DNA of 13,946 bases from UBA11612 sp963976395 (GTDB lineage: Bacteria > Pseudomonadota > Alphaproteobacteria > Rhodospirillales > Rhodospirillaceae), in contig CAXBLG010000085.1 in the NCBI GenBank assembly GCA_963976395.1, positions 1 through 13,946 of the forward strand, written 5' to 3'. Each line of letters opens with the position of its first letter. Position 1 is the stretch's first letter. This document shows positions 1-6,692 of this stretch, piece after piece. The position numbers and the translations under genes are program-made. The notes under the pieces are model-generated. The model was not told the origin of the DNA and searched no databases. It saw only the letters and a program-made list of their open reading frames with translations.

Positions 1-721
1 CATGGCGGAGCGAGTTCCAGAACGCTTCGGGAGTTTGGCCAGACAGGAGCCGGCCTGATTGATCGGTAATGGTGCCGGAGATCATGACCGGAAGCGGCTC
101 ACCACTTTCCTCGAAGAATTCGTCGATGGCGAAAAGCGCTGCTTTCGCATTCAATGTATCAATGATGGTTTCGACCAGCAGAAGATCGGCGCCGCCAGCG
201 ACTAACCCTTCCACTTGTTCGCGAAAAGCGATCTTCAATTCATCGAAGGTCACATTTCGGAATCCGGGATCGTTTACATCGGGTGAGATGGAGGCGGTTT
301 TATTGGTTGGGCCGATAGAGCCTGCAACAAATCTCGGTTTGTCGGGGGTCTTGGCCGTCATTGCGTCGGCAGCCTCACGCGCAAGTTTAGCGCCTGCCAC
401 ATTTAGTTCGTGCGCCAGGTCTTGCATGCCGTAATCAGCCTGCGCAATGGACGTAGAGGAAAAAGTGTTGGTCTCGATGATGTCCGCGCCCGCTTCTAAG
501 TAGGCGGTGTGGATATCGCGGATGACGTTCGGTTGCGTAAGGCAGAGAAGATCGTTGTTGCCTTTCACGTCCTTGCCGAAGGACGCAAAACGGGTGCCGC
601 GGTACATCGCCTCATCGGGTTTGAGGCGCTGAATCATAGTGCCCATAGCTCCGTCGAATACGAGGATTCTGCGGGTGAGGGAGTCCTGGAGCGCGGCAAT
701 GCGTTGCGCACGGGTTGTCAT
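1..721 (-). CDS. metH: Methionine synthase (cobalamin-dependent), N-terminal part, cut by window edge
   Basis: The visible 240 codons are the homocysteine S-methyltransferase barrel of MetH, which transfers a methyl group from methylcobalamin to homocysteine in the cytoplasm to make methionine. Family landmarks are VFDGAMGT (residues 21-28), GNNDLLCLTQPNVI, ETNTFSSTSIAQADY, GSIGPTNKT and DLLLVETIIDTLNAKAAL. The zinc-binding cysteines lie further on, outside the window. Start: ATG at 721-719, preceded by GAGGA at good spacing (CCCGAGGACATTGTC-ATG). The window cannot show whether this is full-length MetH or the split form (separate homocysteine-methyltransferase and cobalamin/reactivation proteins) found in some alphaproteobacteria. 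A structured leader lies just upstream. Confidence 0.95.
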   Translation of the reverse strand, partial: MTTRAQRIAALQDSLTRRILVFDGAMGTMIQRLKPDEAMYRGTRFASFGKDVKGNNDLLCLTQPNVIRDIHTAYLEAGADIIETNTFSSTSIAQADYGMQDLAHELNVAGAKLAREAADAMTAKTPDKPRFVAGSIGPTNKTASISPDVNDPGFRNVTFDELKIAFREQVEGLVAGGADLLLVETIIDTLNAKAALFAIDEFFEESGEPLPVMISGTITDQSGRLLSGQTPEAFWNSLRH

Positions 722-741
722 GACAATGTCCTCGGGACTTG

Positions 742-796
742 TTGGCTCGGCAAGCCGGACACCGTGCCCGGCGGTATCGCAAGCCAGCGAAATACC
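742..796 (-). promoter_or_regulatory. Structured 5' leader of metH, possible pseudoknot
   Basis: Read on the minus strand, two hairpins abut with no spacing. The first (796-773) is GGTAT-TT-CGC / GCG-ATACC with loop TGGCTT. The second (772-754) is GCCGGGCA-CGG-TGTCCGGC, eight pairs with one G-T. The loop TGGCTT can pair with GAGCCA (748-743), which lies just after the second hairpin and about 20 nt before the start codon. The result would be a compact pseudoknot upstream of the ribosome-binding site. It does not match the SAM-I, SAM-II or SAH riboswitch consensus as I remember them. The regulatory function is inferred; only the complementarity is seen. Confidence 0.4.
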
Positions 797-803
797 AGCG
801 GAT

Positions 804-832
804 TACTTACTGAAAAGGCTAAAGCAATGCAA
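804..832 (-). promoter_or_regulatory. Probable promoter of metH
   Basis: On the minus strand, TTGCAT (832-827), a 17-bp spacer and TAAGTA (809-804) give a plausible sigma-70 promoter. The predicted transcript would start near 797, just before the first leader hairpin, leaving a 5' leader of about 75 nt. The -10 match is imperfect. Confidence 0.4.
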
Positions 833-893
833 ACCCGCCCCGGGGTCTCTATATAGCATCGAACAGTTGGCGGGAGATTGTTCTCTGCACGGC

Positions 894-1271
894 CTAGGCA
901 GCAGCAGATTCATCCTGCAGTTTAGCTAGCCAAGATTGGACCCGCGCCTTGTTCACGCCAAAGTCGCTATATCCATAAACCGAGCGACTGTAGATAGTGA
1001 GGGTCGTCCGTTTGGCGTCGATATAGATAAACCGCACGGTTATACAGTCTGGGAACCGCATAAAGGCGGTGCGTTGGACATAGTCAATTTGCAGGCCATC
1101 CTCGCTTTCCGAGATATTCTTGATGCGAGGTTGCTGGGCGATCACCGCATTCCACCATTGTTTTAGGACTTTCACTGGCGCGCGGAAGATCGGAGCGGTC
1201 TCGTCCGTTGCAGCGTCCGTGAATCTGGGTGGCGCGAGTAAATAGCTGTTGGGGCTGACCGGGCGCTGCAA
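894..1271 (-). CDS. DUF1499 family protein
   Basis: This small protein of about 125 residues carries the DUF1499 pattern: a central aromatic stretch (DGLQIDYVQRTAFMRFPDCITVRF) followed by a C-terminal YSRSVYGYSDFGVNKARVQSWLAKL, matching the family ending R-S-x-x-x-G-x-x-D-x-G-x-N-x-x-R. The N-terminal RPVSPNSYLLAPP is also typical of alphaproteobacterial members. The biochemical function is unknown. The only in-frame start found is TTG at 1271-1269; a TGA lies three codons upstream (1280-1278), so the start is uncertain and a slightly shortened N terminus is possible. It lies upstream of metH on the same strand, 172 bp away. metH seems to have its own promoter in that gap. Confidence 0.75.
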   Translation of the reverse strand: MQRPVSPNSYLLAPPRFTDAATDETAPIFRAPVKVLKQWWNAVIAQQPRIKNISESEDGLQIDYVQRTAFMRFPDCITVRFIYIDAKRTTLTIYSRSVYGYSDFGVNKARVQSWLAKLQDESAAA

Positions 1272-1533
1272 ATCATCTCAAATCACCGGCGTGAAATTGC
1301 GGGCGCTTAGAAACATGTGACCGTCCACTTTAGGGCGCAATTCATGCGTACATATCTTCTGTTGAGAGCATTTTGGCTGGCTTCGGCCATGATTTCGACT
1401 CGGATTCTGAAAGTGCCCAATAATAGGTCGCTGGAGGAGGTTTGGCGCTGTTTGGGGTGTGGATAAGTTTCGAGTCCCTCCTATAGATATTTAATAAATC
1501 ATTTTAAATCAGTATGTTAAGAGAATAGTCCAC

Positions 1534-1587
1534 ATGAGTGATAGCCGAATCTGGATTGTGTTTTTTGGGCTTTTGGTTTATATCTGA
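1534..1587 (+). CDS. Possible 17-residue hydrophobic peptide
   Basis: An ATG at 1534 opens MSDSRIWIVFFGLLVYI, ended by TGA. It has a short polar N terminus and a run of about 12 hydrophobic residues, as in single-pass membrane micropeptides. A weak purine stretch (AAGAGA, 1519-1524) lies about 9 nt upstream. It overlaps the best promoter candidate for the next gene, and T-rich DNA encodes Phe/Leu by chance, so this is only a candidate. Confidence 0.15.
   Translation: MSDSRIWIVFFGLLVYI
1556..1584 (+). promoter_or_regulatory. Candidate promoter of the EF-hand gene
   Basis: TTGTGT (1556-1561), a 17-bp spacer and TATATC (1579-1584) resemble a sigma-70 promoter. The start codon at 1641 would follow a leader of about 50 nt. 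The ribosome-binding site would be AGAAGGGGCG (1626-1635). Confidence 0.35.
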
Positions 1588-1640
1588 CATACGCGAAGAA
1601 GGTTCGTGGAAATTATTCGTCGGCCAGAAGGGGCGATGAA

Positions 1641-2657
1641 ATGACTGAAGTGGTCACATCTTTCGCTGCGTCGCAGCTCAACCTGTTAGCCCATCGGCAA
1701 CAGGATTTTTCTGCTGAACGTAATCCTGCAGTCGAATTGGGCGCGCAAAATGTTGCTCAAGACGCGCAGGCTATCGGCAAGCAAGAGCGCGCAGCTACAG
1801 CAAACACATCAGATGAAGATGCGGCCAGAGAGCGGCAGCATCAAGAGCGCCGCCAGCAGAATGAAGAAGCTGAGCGGGCTGCACCTACCGGTCCCGCCAA
1901 GGCGCGTATCGAATTTAAGCGTATCGATTTCGGTCTTACGCCGGCGGAAGTTGTTGGCACGGTCGATGTCTTGCAGCGCTTCGATGACAACGGCGACGGA
2001 CGTGTCAATTTGATTGAATCCCAGCAAGCTCAGCTATCACGGCAAGACGACTCTACATTTGAGGGTCTAGCGACCGCGCCATCTACGCCGGGGTTGCGGT
2101 CGTTTGCACCGAAGCAGGAAGAGACGGAAGTGCCGGCAGCGCCGGTGGCCGCCGGACAGCAGCAAACTCCCGGTCAGCCTGTTGAAGAAGAAGCTGGGGT
2201 CGACGTCGGCAAAAAGTATTTTGGAACGGAAGAATTAGCATCGCTTGGATCGCCTACCGATACAGAGGACGCGCCGCGTAAATTTTATGGACAGGGCGCG
2301 GAAGTTGTTATTGGACAGTTCGCTGCGGCGGCCGAGGTCGCACCTAAGTTTTCTGAAAAAGCGCCGACTGATTCGCGTTCTGAAGGCGCGGTTTCCGAGG
2401 AGGGAACCGGAGAGATCAAGTACTACGATAAGGCCTCGCAATCGGACACTGAACAGTCCTTCGGTGATGCGCCTGACGAAGAGGCCAGCAGTCTCTACGA
2501 AAAAGCCCAGCAGATTGCCTCTGCTCTTGAGGGGGACGACAACGATCCGGAACAGAAAAAGTACGTTCAGACTGATGCGCCAGCGTACTCATCGACCGGA
2601 GGAATTACCGAAAGCGGGCATACTCCCATACCCGGCACAACCGTCATCACGGTCTAG
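1641..2657 (+). CDS. Acidic EF-hand protein with degenerate repeats
   Basis: I do not recognise a named family for this 338-residue protein. It has no signal peptide and no membrane segment. Residues 45-85 are a charged, Gln/Glu/Arg-rich probable helix. Residues 115-126 (DDNGDGRVNLIE) are a complete EF-hand loop: D1, N3, D5, G6, V8, N9 and E12 are all in place, so it should bind calcium. The C-terminal half (about 190-338) is acidic, low in complexity and probably disordered. It carries an aromatic motif, mostly Lys-Tyr/Phe, at residues 193, 215, 237, 261, 286 and 308, spaced 22-25 residues. The gene stands alone, with a promoter-bearing gap before it and an intrinsic terminator after it. The start ATG at 1641 follows AGAAGGGGCG. 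A cytoplasmic calcium-responsive or scaffold role is only a guess. Confidence 0.85.
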   Translation: MTEVVTSFAASQLNLLAHRQQDFSAERNPAVELGAQNVAQDAQAIGKQERAATANTSDEDAARERQHQERRQQNEEAERAAPTGPAKARIEFKRIDFGLTPAEVVGTVDVLQRFDDNGDGRVNLIESQQAQLSRQDDSTFEGLATAPSTPGLRSFAPKQEETEVPAAPVAAGQQQTPGQPVEEEAGVDVGKKYFGTEELASLGSPTDTEDAPRKFYGQGAEVVIGQFAAAAEVAPKFSEKAPTDSRSEGAVSEEGTGEIKYYDKASQSDTEQSFGDAPDEEASSLYEKAQQIASALEGDDNDPEQKKYVQTDAPAYSSTGGITESGHTPIPGTTVITV

Positions 2658-2696
2658 GCAACTTAAGCCTCTTTTGGAGTGCGGTGAACAATGCAA

Positions 2697-2722
2697 GGGC
2701 CGGGCAACCGGCCCCTTTTTTT
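2697..2722 (+). terminator. Rho-independent terminator of the EF-hand gene
   Basis: A perfect 7-bp stem GGGCCGG / CCGGCCC with a GCAA (GNRA-type) tetraloop is followed, after one C, by seven T. It begins 39 bp after the stop codon of the EF-hand gene and is one of the clearest regulatory elements in the window. Confidence 0.93.
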
Positions 2723-2765
2723 GTTTACCTGGACCTGATGTCACCGGCCCTGTAAGCACAGCGAT

Positions 2766-4643
2766 ATGGTCAGATCCGCCCTTCCCCCTGAGCCTGGTGA
2801 AACGCCTCGCCGTCGTAGCGACTGGCACGTCATCCAGACTCTGTTTCCGTTTCTATGGCCTCGGAAGACTGTTCCAGATTCTCTGGAAATAAAGCTTCGG
2901 GTAGTTTTCGCCCTGGCCTTTATTGTCTTGGCGAAAGTGGCGACCGTGGTTGCGCCTCTATACCTGCAGCAAGCCGTCGATGCCCTGGCACCGGAAGGCA
3001 CAGGGCCGGTAACTCTTACAATTCCTTTCGCGTTGATTATTGCTTATGGCGGCGCGCGATTTTTAGGGCAAGCCTTCGGACAATTCCGCGATGCCATTTT
3101 CGCCAAAGTGGGGGTTCGTGCAGTCCGACGTTCTTCCTCGGCTGTGCTCGCTCATTTGCACACGTTGTCGCTGCGGTTTCATTTAGACCGGCGCACGGGC
3201 GCGTTGTCGCGTTCGATCGAGCGCGGCCGCACGGCTATCGAGAGTCTGTTATCCATTTCGTTGTTTAACGTTTTTCCAACAATCTTAGAGGTGGGACTCG
3301 TATTTGTTATTCTTTGGCAAGCGTTTAACATTTGGTTCGGAATCGTCGCGCTTGCGATAGTCGTTGCCTACGTCATGTTCACGGGTTTGACCACCGAGTG
3401 GCGGCTGAAATTTCGACGTGAAGCCAATTTGCTAGACAACAAAGCGAATACTCGGGCGATCGACAGTCTTCTTAATTACGAAACAGTAAAAACATTCGGT
3501 AACGAGAACCTTGAGGTCCGCGAATACGATCGCGTTATGGGTCAATACGAGACAGCGGATGTTCGCAATCGTTCGTCGCTCGCCTTGATGAACGTGGGGC
3601 AAGCTCTCATCATTGCGGTCGGGCTGGCAATTTTGATGGCGATGGCAGCGTCGGGCCGGGTTGCGGGAGAGATGACGGTCGGCGATTTCACGCTGATCAA
3701 TCTTTACATGCTGCAGCTTTCGCAGCCTCTTAATTTCTTTGGATTTGTGTACCGTAATATTAAGCAGGCATTGGTGGATATCGAGAAGATGTTCGACCTT
3801 ATGGAAGAGCGTCCCGATATAAGTGACAAGCCGAATGCGACAGCACTCAATGTGTCACAGGGTGACGTCTCGTTCGAGAATGTCACCTTTGCGTACGACC
3901 CGCGCCGCGCCATTTTGAAGAATGTATCGTTTAAAGTTCCTGCGGGGAAAATGGTGGCGCTCGTAGGAGCGACCGGGTCCGGTAAATCGACCATCGGACG
4001 CCTATTGTTTCGCTATTACGATGTAAATAAAGGGCGGATCACAATTGACGGCCAGGATATTCGCGACGTCACCCAGCACAGTGTTCGCGCAGCGATTGGT
4101 ATTGTCCCGCAGGATACGGTGCTGTTCAACGACACCATTGGCTACAACCTCGCTTACGCACAGCCAGAGGCCGCCCACGAAGAAGTTGCTCGTGCTGCTC
4201 AGCTCGCGCACATCGACGACTTCATCAAATCATTGCCGGATGGATATGAAACGCTTGTCGGAGAACGCGGTTTAAAACTGTCTGGCGGCGAAAAGCAACG
4301 CGTTGCGATTGCACGGGTCATTCTCAAAGGGGCACCTGTTCTTGTTTTTGATGAGGCCACATCAGCACTGGACACCCACACAGAGAAGGAAATTCAGGCC
4401 AACTTACGGGAAGTCAGCACCGGGCGAACAACATTAGTTATTGCGCACCGACTTTCGACCATTGTCGACGCGGACGAAATTCTGGTGCTTGCAAGCGGTG
4501 AAATTATAGAGCGTGGCACGCATGATGCGCTCCTCGCCCGTAAAGGCGCTTATGCGTCGGCCTGGACTAAACAGCAGAAGTCTCTCGCTCAAAAAGAAGA
4601 AGAGCCTGATGACGAGTTTGCCGCCGCAGACCTTGCTAAATAA
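2766..4643 (+). CDS. atm1: Atm1-family ABC exporter (ABCB7/HMT1 type)
   Basis: This 625-residue half-transporter has an exporter membrane domain (about 45-330) fused to an ATPase domain. The ATPase motifs are complete: Walker A GATGSGKST (401-409), signature LSGGE (505-509), Walker B VLVFDE (525-530) and the H-loop His561. ALMNVGQ has Asn276 and Gln279 spaced like the glutathione-contacting Asn/Gln pair of bacterial Atm1, and QPLNFFGFVYR (320-330) is typical of the group. The homodimer in the inner membrane is expected to export glutathione conjugates or glutathione-bound metal/persulfide species. ATG at 2766 is the first start after an in-frame TGA (2736-2738). It lacks an evident Shine-Dalgarno site and lies only 43 bp past the terminator T-run. 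The C-terminal tail is acidic (EEEPDDEF). It converges with the next gene, 12 bp apart. Confidence 0.93.
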   Translation: MVRSALPPEPGETPRRRSDWHVIQTLFPFLWPRKTVPDSLEIKLRVVFALAFIVLAKVATVVAPLYLQQAVDALAPEGTGPVTLTIPFALIIAYGGARFLGQAFGQFRDAIFAKVGVRAVRRSSSAVLAHLHTLSLRFHLDRRTGALSRSIERGRTAIESLLSISLFNVFPTILEVGLVFVILWQAFNIWFGIVALAIVVAYVMFTGLTTEWRLKFRREANLLDNKANTRAIDSLLNYETVKTFGNENLEVREYDRVMGQYETADVRNRSSLALMNVGQALIIAVGLAILMAMAASGRVAGEMTVGDFTLINLYMLQLSQPLNFFGFVYRNIKQALVDIEKMFDLMEERPDISDKPNATALNVSQGDVSFENVTFAYDPRRAILKNVSFKVPAGKMVALVGATGSGKSTIGRLLFRYYDVNKGRITIDGQDIRDVTQHSVRAAIGIVPQDTVLFNDTIGYNLAYAQPEAAHEEVARAAQLAHIDDFIKSLPDGYETLVGERGLKLSGGEKQRVAIARVILKGAPVLVFDEATSALDTHTEKEIQANLREVSTGRTTLVIAHRLSTIVDADEILVLASGEIIERGTHDALLARKGAYASAWTKQQKSLAQKEEEPDDEFAAADLAK

Positions 4644-4655
4644 AACCCGGCCAAA

Positions 4656-4970
4656 TTAATCAAACTGCTTTCCTTCCTCCTCATTCGTTAAAAGGCTCGC
4701 TAAATTGCGGGCCGCGGCATCCAAGCGGGCACGATAGAATGCGGCGAGAGGCATAGCCGCGCTTTCAAAAGCAACTCTTGTTTGCGCCAGTTGTCGCCAA
4801 AGTTCTCGGTGATGAGAAACGGCCATGGCTGCAATCAAGCTATGCGCGCCGGTACATCGACGCCTGCGTGAGGCGTGTGTCTCAAGCAGATAAAACGGTA
4901 TGGGACCGTCAAACCGCCTTTCCAACTCTGCTCGGTCAGAGAGGAGCGGGTATGGGGGCACCCCAGTCAT
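4656..4970 (-). CDS. Hypothetical protein, second gene of a coupled pair
   Basis: This 104-residue protein is of unrecognised family. It is Arg/Ala/Leu-rich and mostly helical, with a C-terminal amphipathic stretch (about 55-95) and an acidic tail. No signal peptide, membrane segment or catalytic motif is visible. It is supported as a real gene by its ATGA overlap with the upstream gene (start ATG 4970-4968, upstream stop TGA 4969-4967) and by neat convergence with the ABC exporter gene. A longer plus-strand ORF covers the same DNA but has no promoter or family resemblance. The pair should be co-transcribed from the operator-controlled promoter near 5236-5265. Confidence 0.6.
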   Translation of the reverse strand: MTGVPPYPLLSDRAELERRFDGPIPFYLLETHASRRRRCTGAHSLIAAMAVSHHRELWRQLAQTRVAFESAAMPLAAFYRARLDAAARNLASLLTNEEEGKQFD

Positions 4971-5188
4971 CGCTTAAGCCGCACGCGGCCAATGGTGGAA
5001 ATGCGGGCGTCAAAGTCGCCATCATCAGCAAGGACTTCTATGCGATCATTGGTGCGAAAGAGATCGCGGGCTTCATCGAAGTATCCCCGCTGGGATATCT
5101 CAAAAACGGTGTCGTCGGTCGAATAGCTCCAGAGCGTATACCCGTCTGCATAGGCAAGGACCGTGAGGTCTCGGTGAGAGAACGCCAT
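4967..5188 (-). CDS. Small conserved protein, first gene of a coupled pair, phage-like
   Basis: The 73-residue product starts MAFSHRDLTVLAYADGYTLW and continues with STDD, GYFDEARDLFRTNDRIEV. This order (MAF, an aromatic T-x-W-x-Y, then GYF-x5-LxxxDxI) resembles a small one-domain family found in phage and prophage structural regions and as solitary genes in alphaproteobacteria. That link is from memory, not a search. The predicted fold is a small beta protein without membrane segments. Start ATG at 5188 is preceded by AGGG about 8 nt upstream. Its stop overlaps the next start (ATGA), indicating translational coupling. The promoter upstream contains a palindromic operator shared with the S24 repressor gene. 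Confidence 0.72.
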   Translation of the reverse strand: MAFSHRDLTVLAYADGYTLWSYSTDDTVFEISQRGYFDEARDLFRTNDRIEVLADDGDFDARISTIGRVRLKR

Positions 5189-5235
5189 TGTAAAACCCTG
5201 TTAAACGAGCATTTTGGTGCCTTACGACAGATTAA

Positions 5236-5265
5236 ATTGTACAATATGAATTGTGATTGGATCAA
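5236..5265 (-). promoter_or_regulatory. Promoter of the coupled small-gene pair
   Basis: On the minus strand, TTGATC (5265-5260), an 18-bp spacer and TACAAT (5241-5236) form a good sigma-70 promoter. It would start transcription near 5229, about 40 nt before the start codon at 5188. The -10 is embedded in the 10-bp palindrome ATTGTACAAT (5236-5245), and the -35 overlaps the end of the 22-bp operator. Confidence 0.55.
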
Positions 5266-5282
5266 CAAATAAAATTGTTGAT
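5261..5282. promoter_or_regulatory. 22-bp palindromic operator, copy 1
   Basis: ATCAACAA-N6-TTGTTGAT is a perfect 8-bp inverted repeat with a 6-bp AT-only spacer. It overlaps the -35 element of the small-gene promoter, a position suited to repression. The same arms and spacing occur at 8145-8166 in the promoter of the S24 repressor, so that repressor is the likely ligand. Confidence 0.6.
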
Positions 5283-5401
5283 TTAGACCAAGCCGTTAGT
5301 ATGGGGTGCATTAGACTGGGCCAATCGTGGCTGGAAATATGCGAATTTCGATTCGCGGGAGGCTGCTATACCGGGCCGATAGAGATGTGAAGTGAGCCCT
5401 G

Positions 5402-5428
5402 TGACGAAGTTTTCACGAACGTTCGTCA
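5402..5428. promoter_or_regulatory. Nested palindrome upstream of pseI, candidate operator
   Basis: TGACGAA (5402-5408) and TTCGTCA (5422-5428) are perfect inverted arms. Within them, ACGAACGTTCGT (5415-5426) is a 12-bp perfect palindrome sharing the right arm. It does not fit the alphaproteobacterial LexA box (GTTC-N7-GTTC). It could bind a dimeric regulator or form alternative RNA hairpins in the pseI leader. Confidence 0.3.
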
Positions 5429-5624
5429 GCCGGAACGATTAGTTTGCCCCAAGGATTTACGCAACGTGTGCTTGTACTGCGCCGAGACTGTTAATGATCA
5501 GAACTGACCCACATTAGTGAAAATATCCAACCACTCGGATGGATGTTAAAGCACCTTAAATTCGCTAAGGTTGGCGATGAACTTTGACCGGTGCTCAAGC
5601 AGCGACAAGCGAAAGAAATAATCT

Positions 5625-6692
5625 GTGTCCAATTTGAACTTTGCTCCCAAGATTACGGTCGCCGGCCGTGTCATTGGTCCTGGTGAATCTCCTTTCATTA
5701 TTGCGGAACTATCGGCCAACCACGGCGGCAGCTTAGAGCGCGCTCTGCGTATTATCGATACGGCAGCTGACGCTGGCGTAGATGCGATCAAGTTTCAGGC
5801 CTATACGCCCGATGATTTGACCTTGGATTCAGGAAAGCCGGGGTTTGTCATTGAAGGCGACAATCCCTGGAAGGGTAGGCGGCTATACGAACTGTATGCT
5901 GACGCAGCTACGCCCTACGAATGGTTCCCCAAACTGTACGCTCGGGCGAGAGAGAAGGGTCTCATCCCGTTCACTACGCCGTTCGGTATCGGCGCGATTG
6001 AGATGCTTGAAGCGTTGGATACGCCTGCCTATAAAATCGCGTCTTTCGAGGCCGTGGACCACGAGTTGATGAAGGCCTGCGCGCGGACCGGTAAACCAAT
6101 TCTGATTTCGACGGGCATGTGCGACAAGACCGAGATTGAGGAAGCGTTGCAGAGTTTGCATGGCGCGGGGGCGCGCGAGGTCGCGATATTTCGCTGCAAC
6201 AGTGGATATCCAGCTCAGTTGCAAGAGGCAAATCTCATCGCGCTGACCGATATGATGCAGATCTTTGGGCTGCCCACCGGGTATTCGGATCATACTATTG
6301 GGTTAGCCGCTTCGGTGGCGGCATGTGCTCTTGGAGCCAGCATGATCGAGAAGCACGTCATTGATGCGCCCGAACCACCAACGGCGGACAGCAGTTTTTC
6401 AATCACACCAGCTCAATTAACGCAGCTCGTTTCCATGTGTCGGGATGCGGCTCTTGCGCGCGGTGAAGTGGCTTATGGCCCGTCGCATAAGGAAAAAGAA
6501 TCGCTGAGTTTCCGTCGTTCTCTGTATGCGTCCCAAGATATTGCGGCCGGTGAGACAATCACGACGACCAACGTTCGTTGTGTACGCCCCGGGTTTGGTC
6601 TTCACCCCAGGCACTTTCCAGAAGTACTCGGCCGCACCGCGCGCCGTGCGATTGCTGCAGGCGATCCCTTGTCCCTGGACGCCTTAGGATGA
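5625..6692 (+). CDS. pseI: Pseudaminic acid synthase (NeuB/PseI family)
   Basis: This 355-residue enzyme condenses phosphoenolpyruvate with a 6-deoxy amino hexose to make a nine-carbon nonulosonic acid in the cytoplasm. It has the NeuB barrel (about 15-285) and a C-terminal antifreeze-like/SAF domain (about 295-355). Landmarks are FIIAELSANHGGSLERAL, KFQAYTPDDLTL, PWKGRRLYELY, AYKIASFE, ISTGM, SDHTIG with His223, and IEKH with His244. The 21-residue His spacing matches the metal ligands of NeuB. RPGFGL lies in the SAF domain. PWKGxxLYELY and the IASFE variant favour PseI over NeuB or legionaminic acid synthase. The GTG start at 5625 follows an in-frame TAA (5619-5621) with a weak GAAAG upstream. 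The stop overlaps the next start. Confidence 0.88.
   Translation: MSNLNFAPKITVAGRVIGPGESPFIIAELSANHGGSLERALRIIDTAADAGVDAIKFQAYTPDDLTLDSGKPGFVIEGDNPWKGRRLYELYADAATPYEWFPKLYARAREKGLIPFTTPFGIGAIEMLEALDTPAYKIASFEAVDHELMKACARTGKPILISTGMCDKTEIEEALQSLHGAGAREVAIFRCNSGYPAQLQEANLIALTDMMQIFGLPTGYSDHTIGLAASVAACALGASMIEKHVIDAPEPPTADSSFSITPAQLTQLVSMCRDAALARGEVAYGPSHKEKESLSFRRSLYASQDIAAGETITTTNVRCVRPGFGLHPRHFPEVLGRTARRAIAAGDPLSLDALG

Larger units (their letters stand above)
1272..1640. other. Intergenic region between divergent genes, with DnaA box and TTAA repeats
   Basis: These 369 bp separate the DUF1499 gene (minus) from the EF-hand gene (plus). Visible elements are a perfect DnaA-box sequence TGTGGATAA at 1458-1466 and an AT-rich tract in which TTAA recurs at 1491, 1504 and 1517, exactly 13 bp apart. 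There is also a T-rich promoter-like stretch (1556-1584) and a 17-codon ORF at 1534-1587. No larger gene is supported on either strand. Confidence 0.6.
5189..5624. other. Intergenic region upstream of pseI with several inverted repeats
   Basis: These 436 bp lie between divergent transcripts. Besides the promoter and operator above, they hold GCGAAT-TTCG-ATTCGC (5341-5356, a hairpin with a UUCG-like loop) and ACCTTA-N7-TAAGGT (5553-5571). There is also the nested palindrome TGACGAA...TTCGTCA (5402-5428), which contains ACGAACGTTCGT. I see no convincing promoter for pseI and no gene of useful size. Confidence 0.5.

Noticed and set aside
1491..1520. CtrA binding site (TTAA-N7-TTAA)
   Set aside because: The three TTAA words are separated by 9 bp, not 7.
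2245..2892. 215-codon plus-strand ORF overlapping the EF-hand gene and the exporter
   Set aside because: It runs through the intrinsic terminator, is Arg/Pro/Ser-rich as expected of an out-of-frame reading, and overlaps two well-supported genes.
4778..5272. 164-codon plus-strand ORF opposite the coupled small genes
   Set aside because: No ribosome-binding site or family resemblance. The minus-strand genes have a promoter, an operator, an ATGA coupling and one recognisable product.
5415..5436. Alphaproteobacterial LexA box (GTTC-N7-GTTC or GAAC-N7-GAAC)
   Set aside because: The GAAC words here are separated by 12 bp, and other GAAC/GTTC words near 11550-11690 also have the wrong spacing.
6578..6688. 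Longer N terminus for the formyltransferase (start at 6578)
   Set aside because: It would overlap pseI by over 100 bp and adds a Pro/Arg/Ser-rich stretch unlike the fold. The ATGA start at 6689 is standard.
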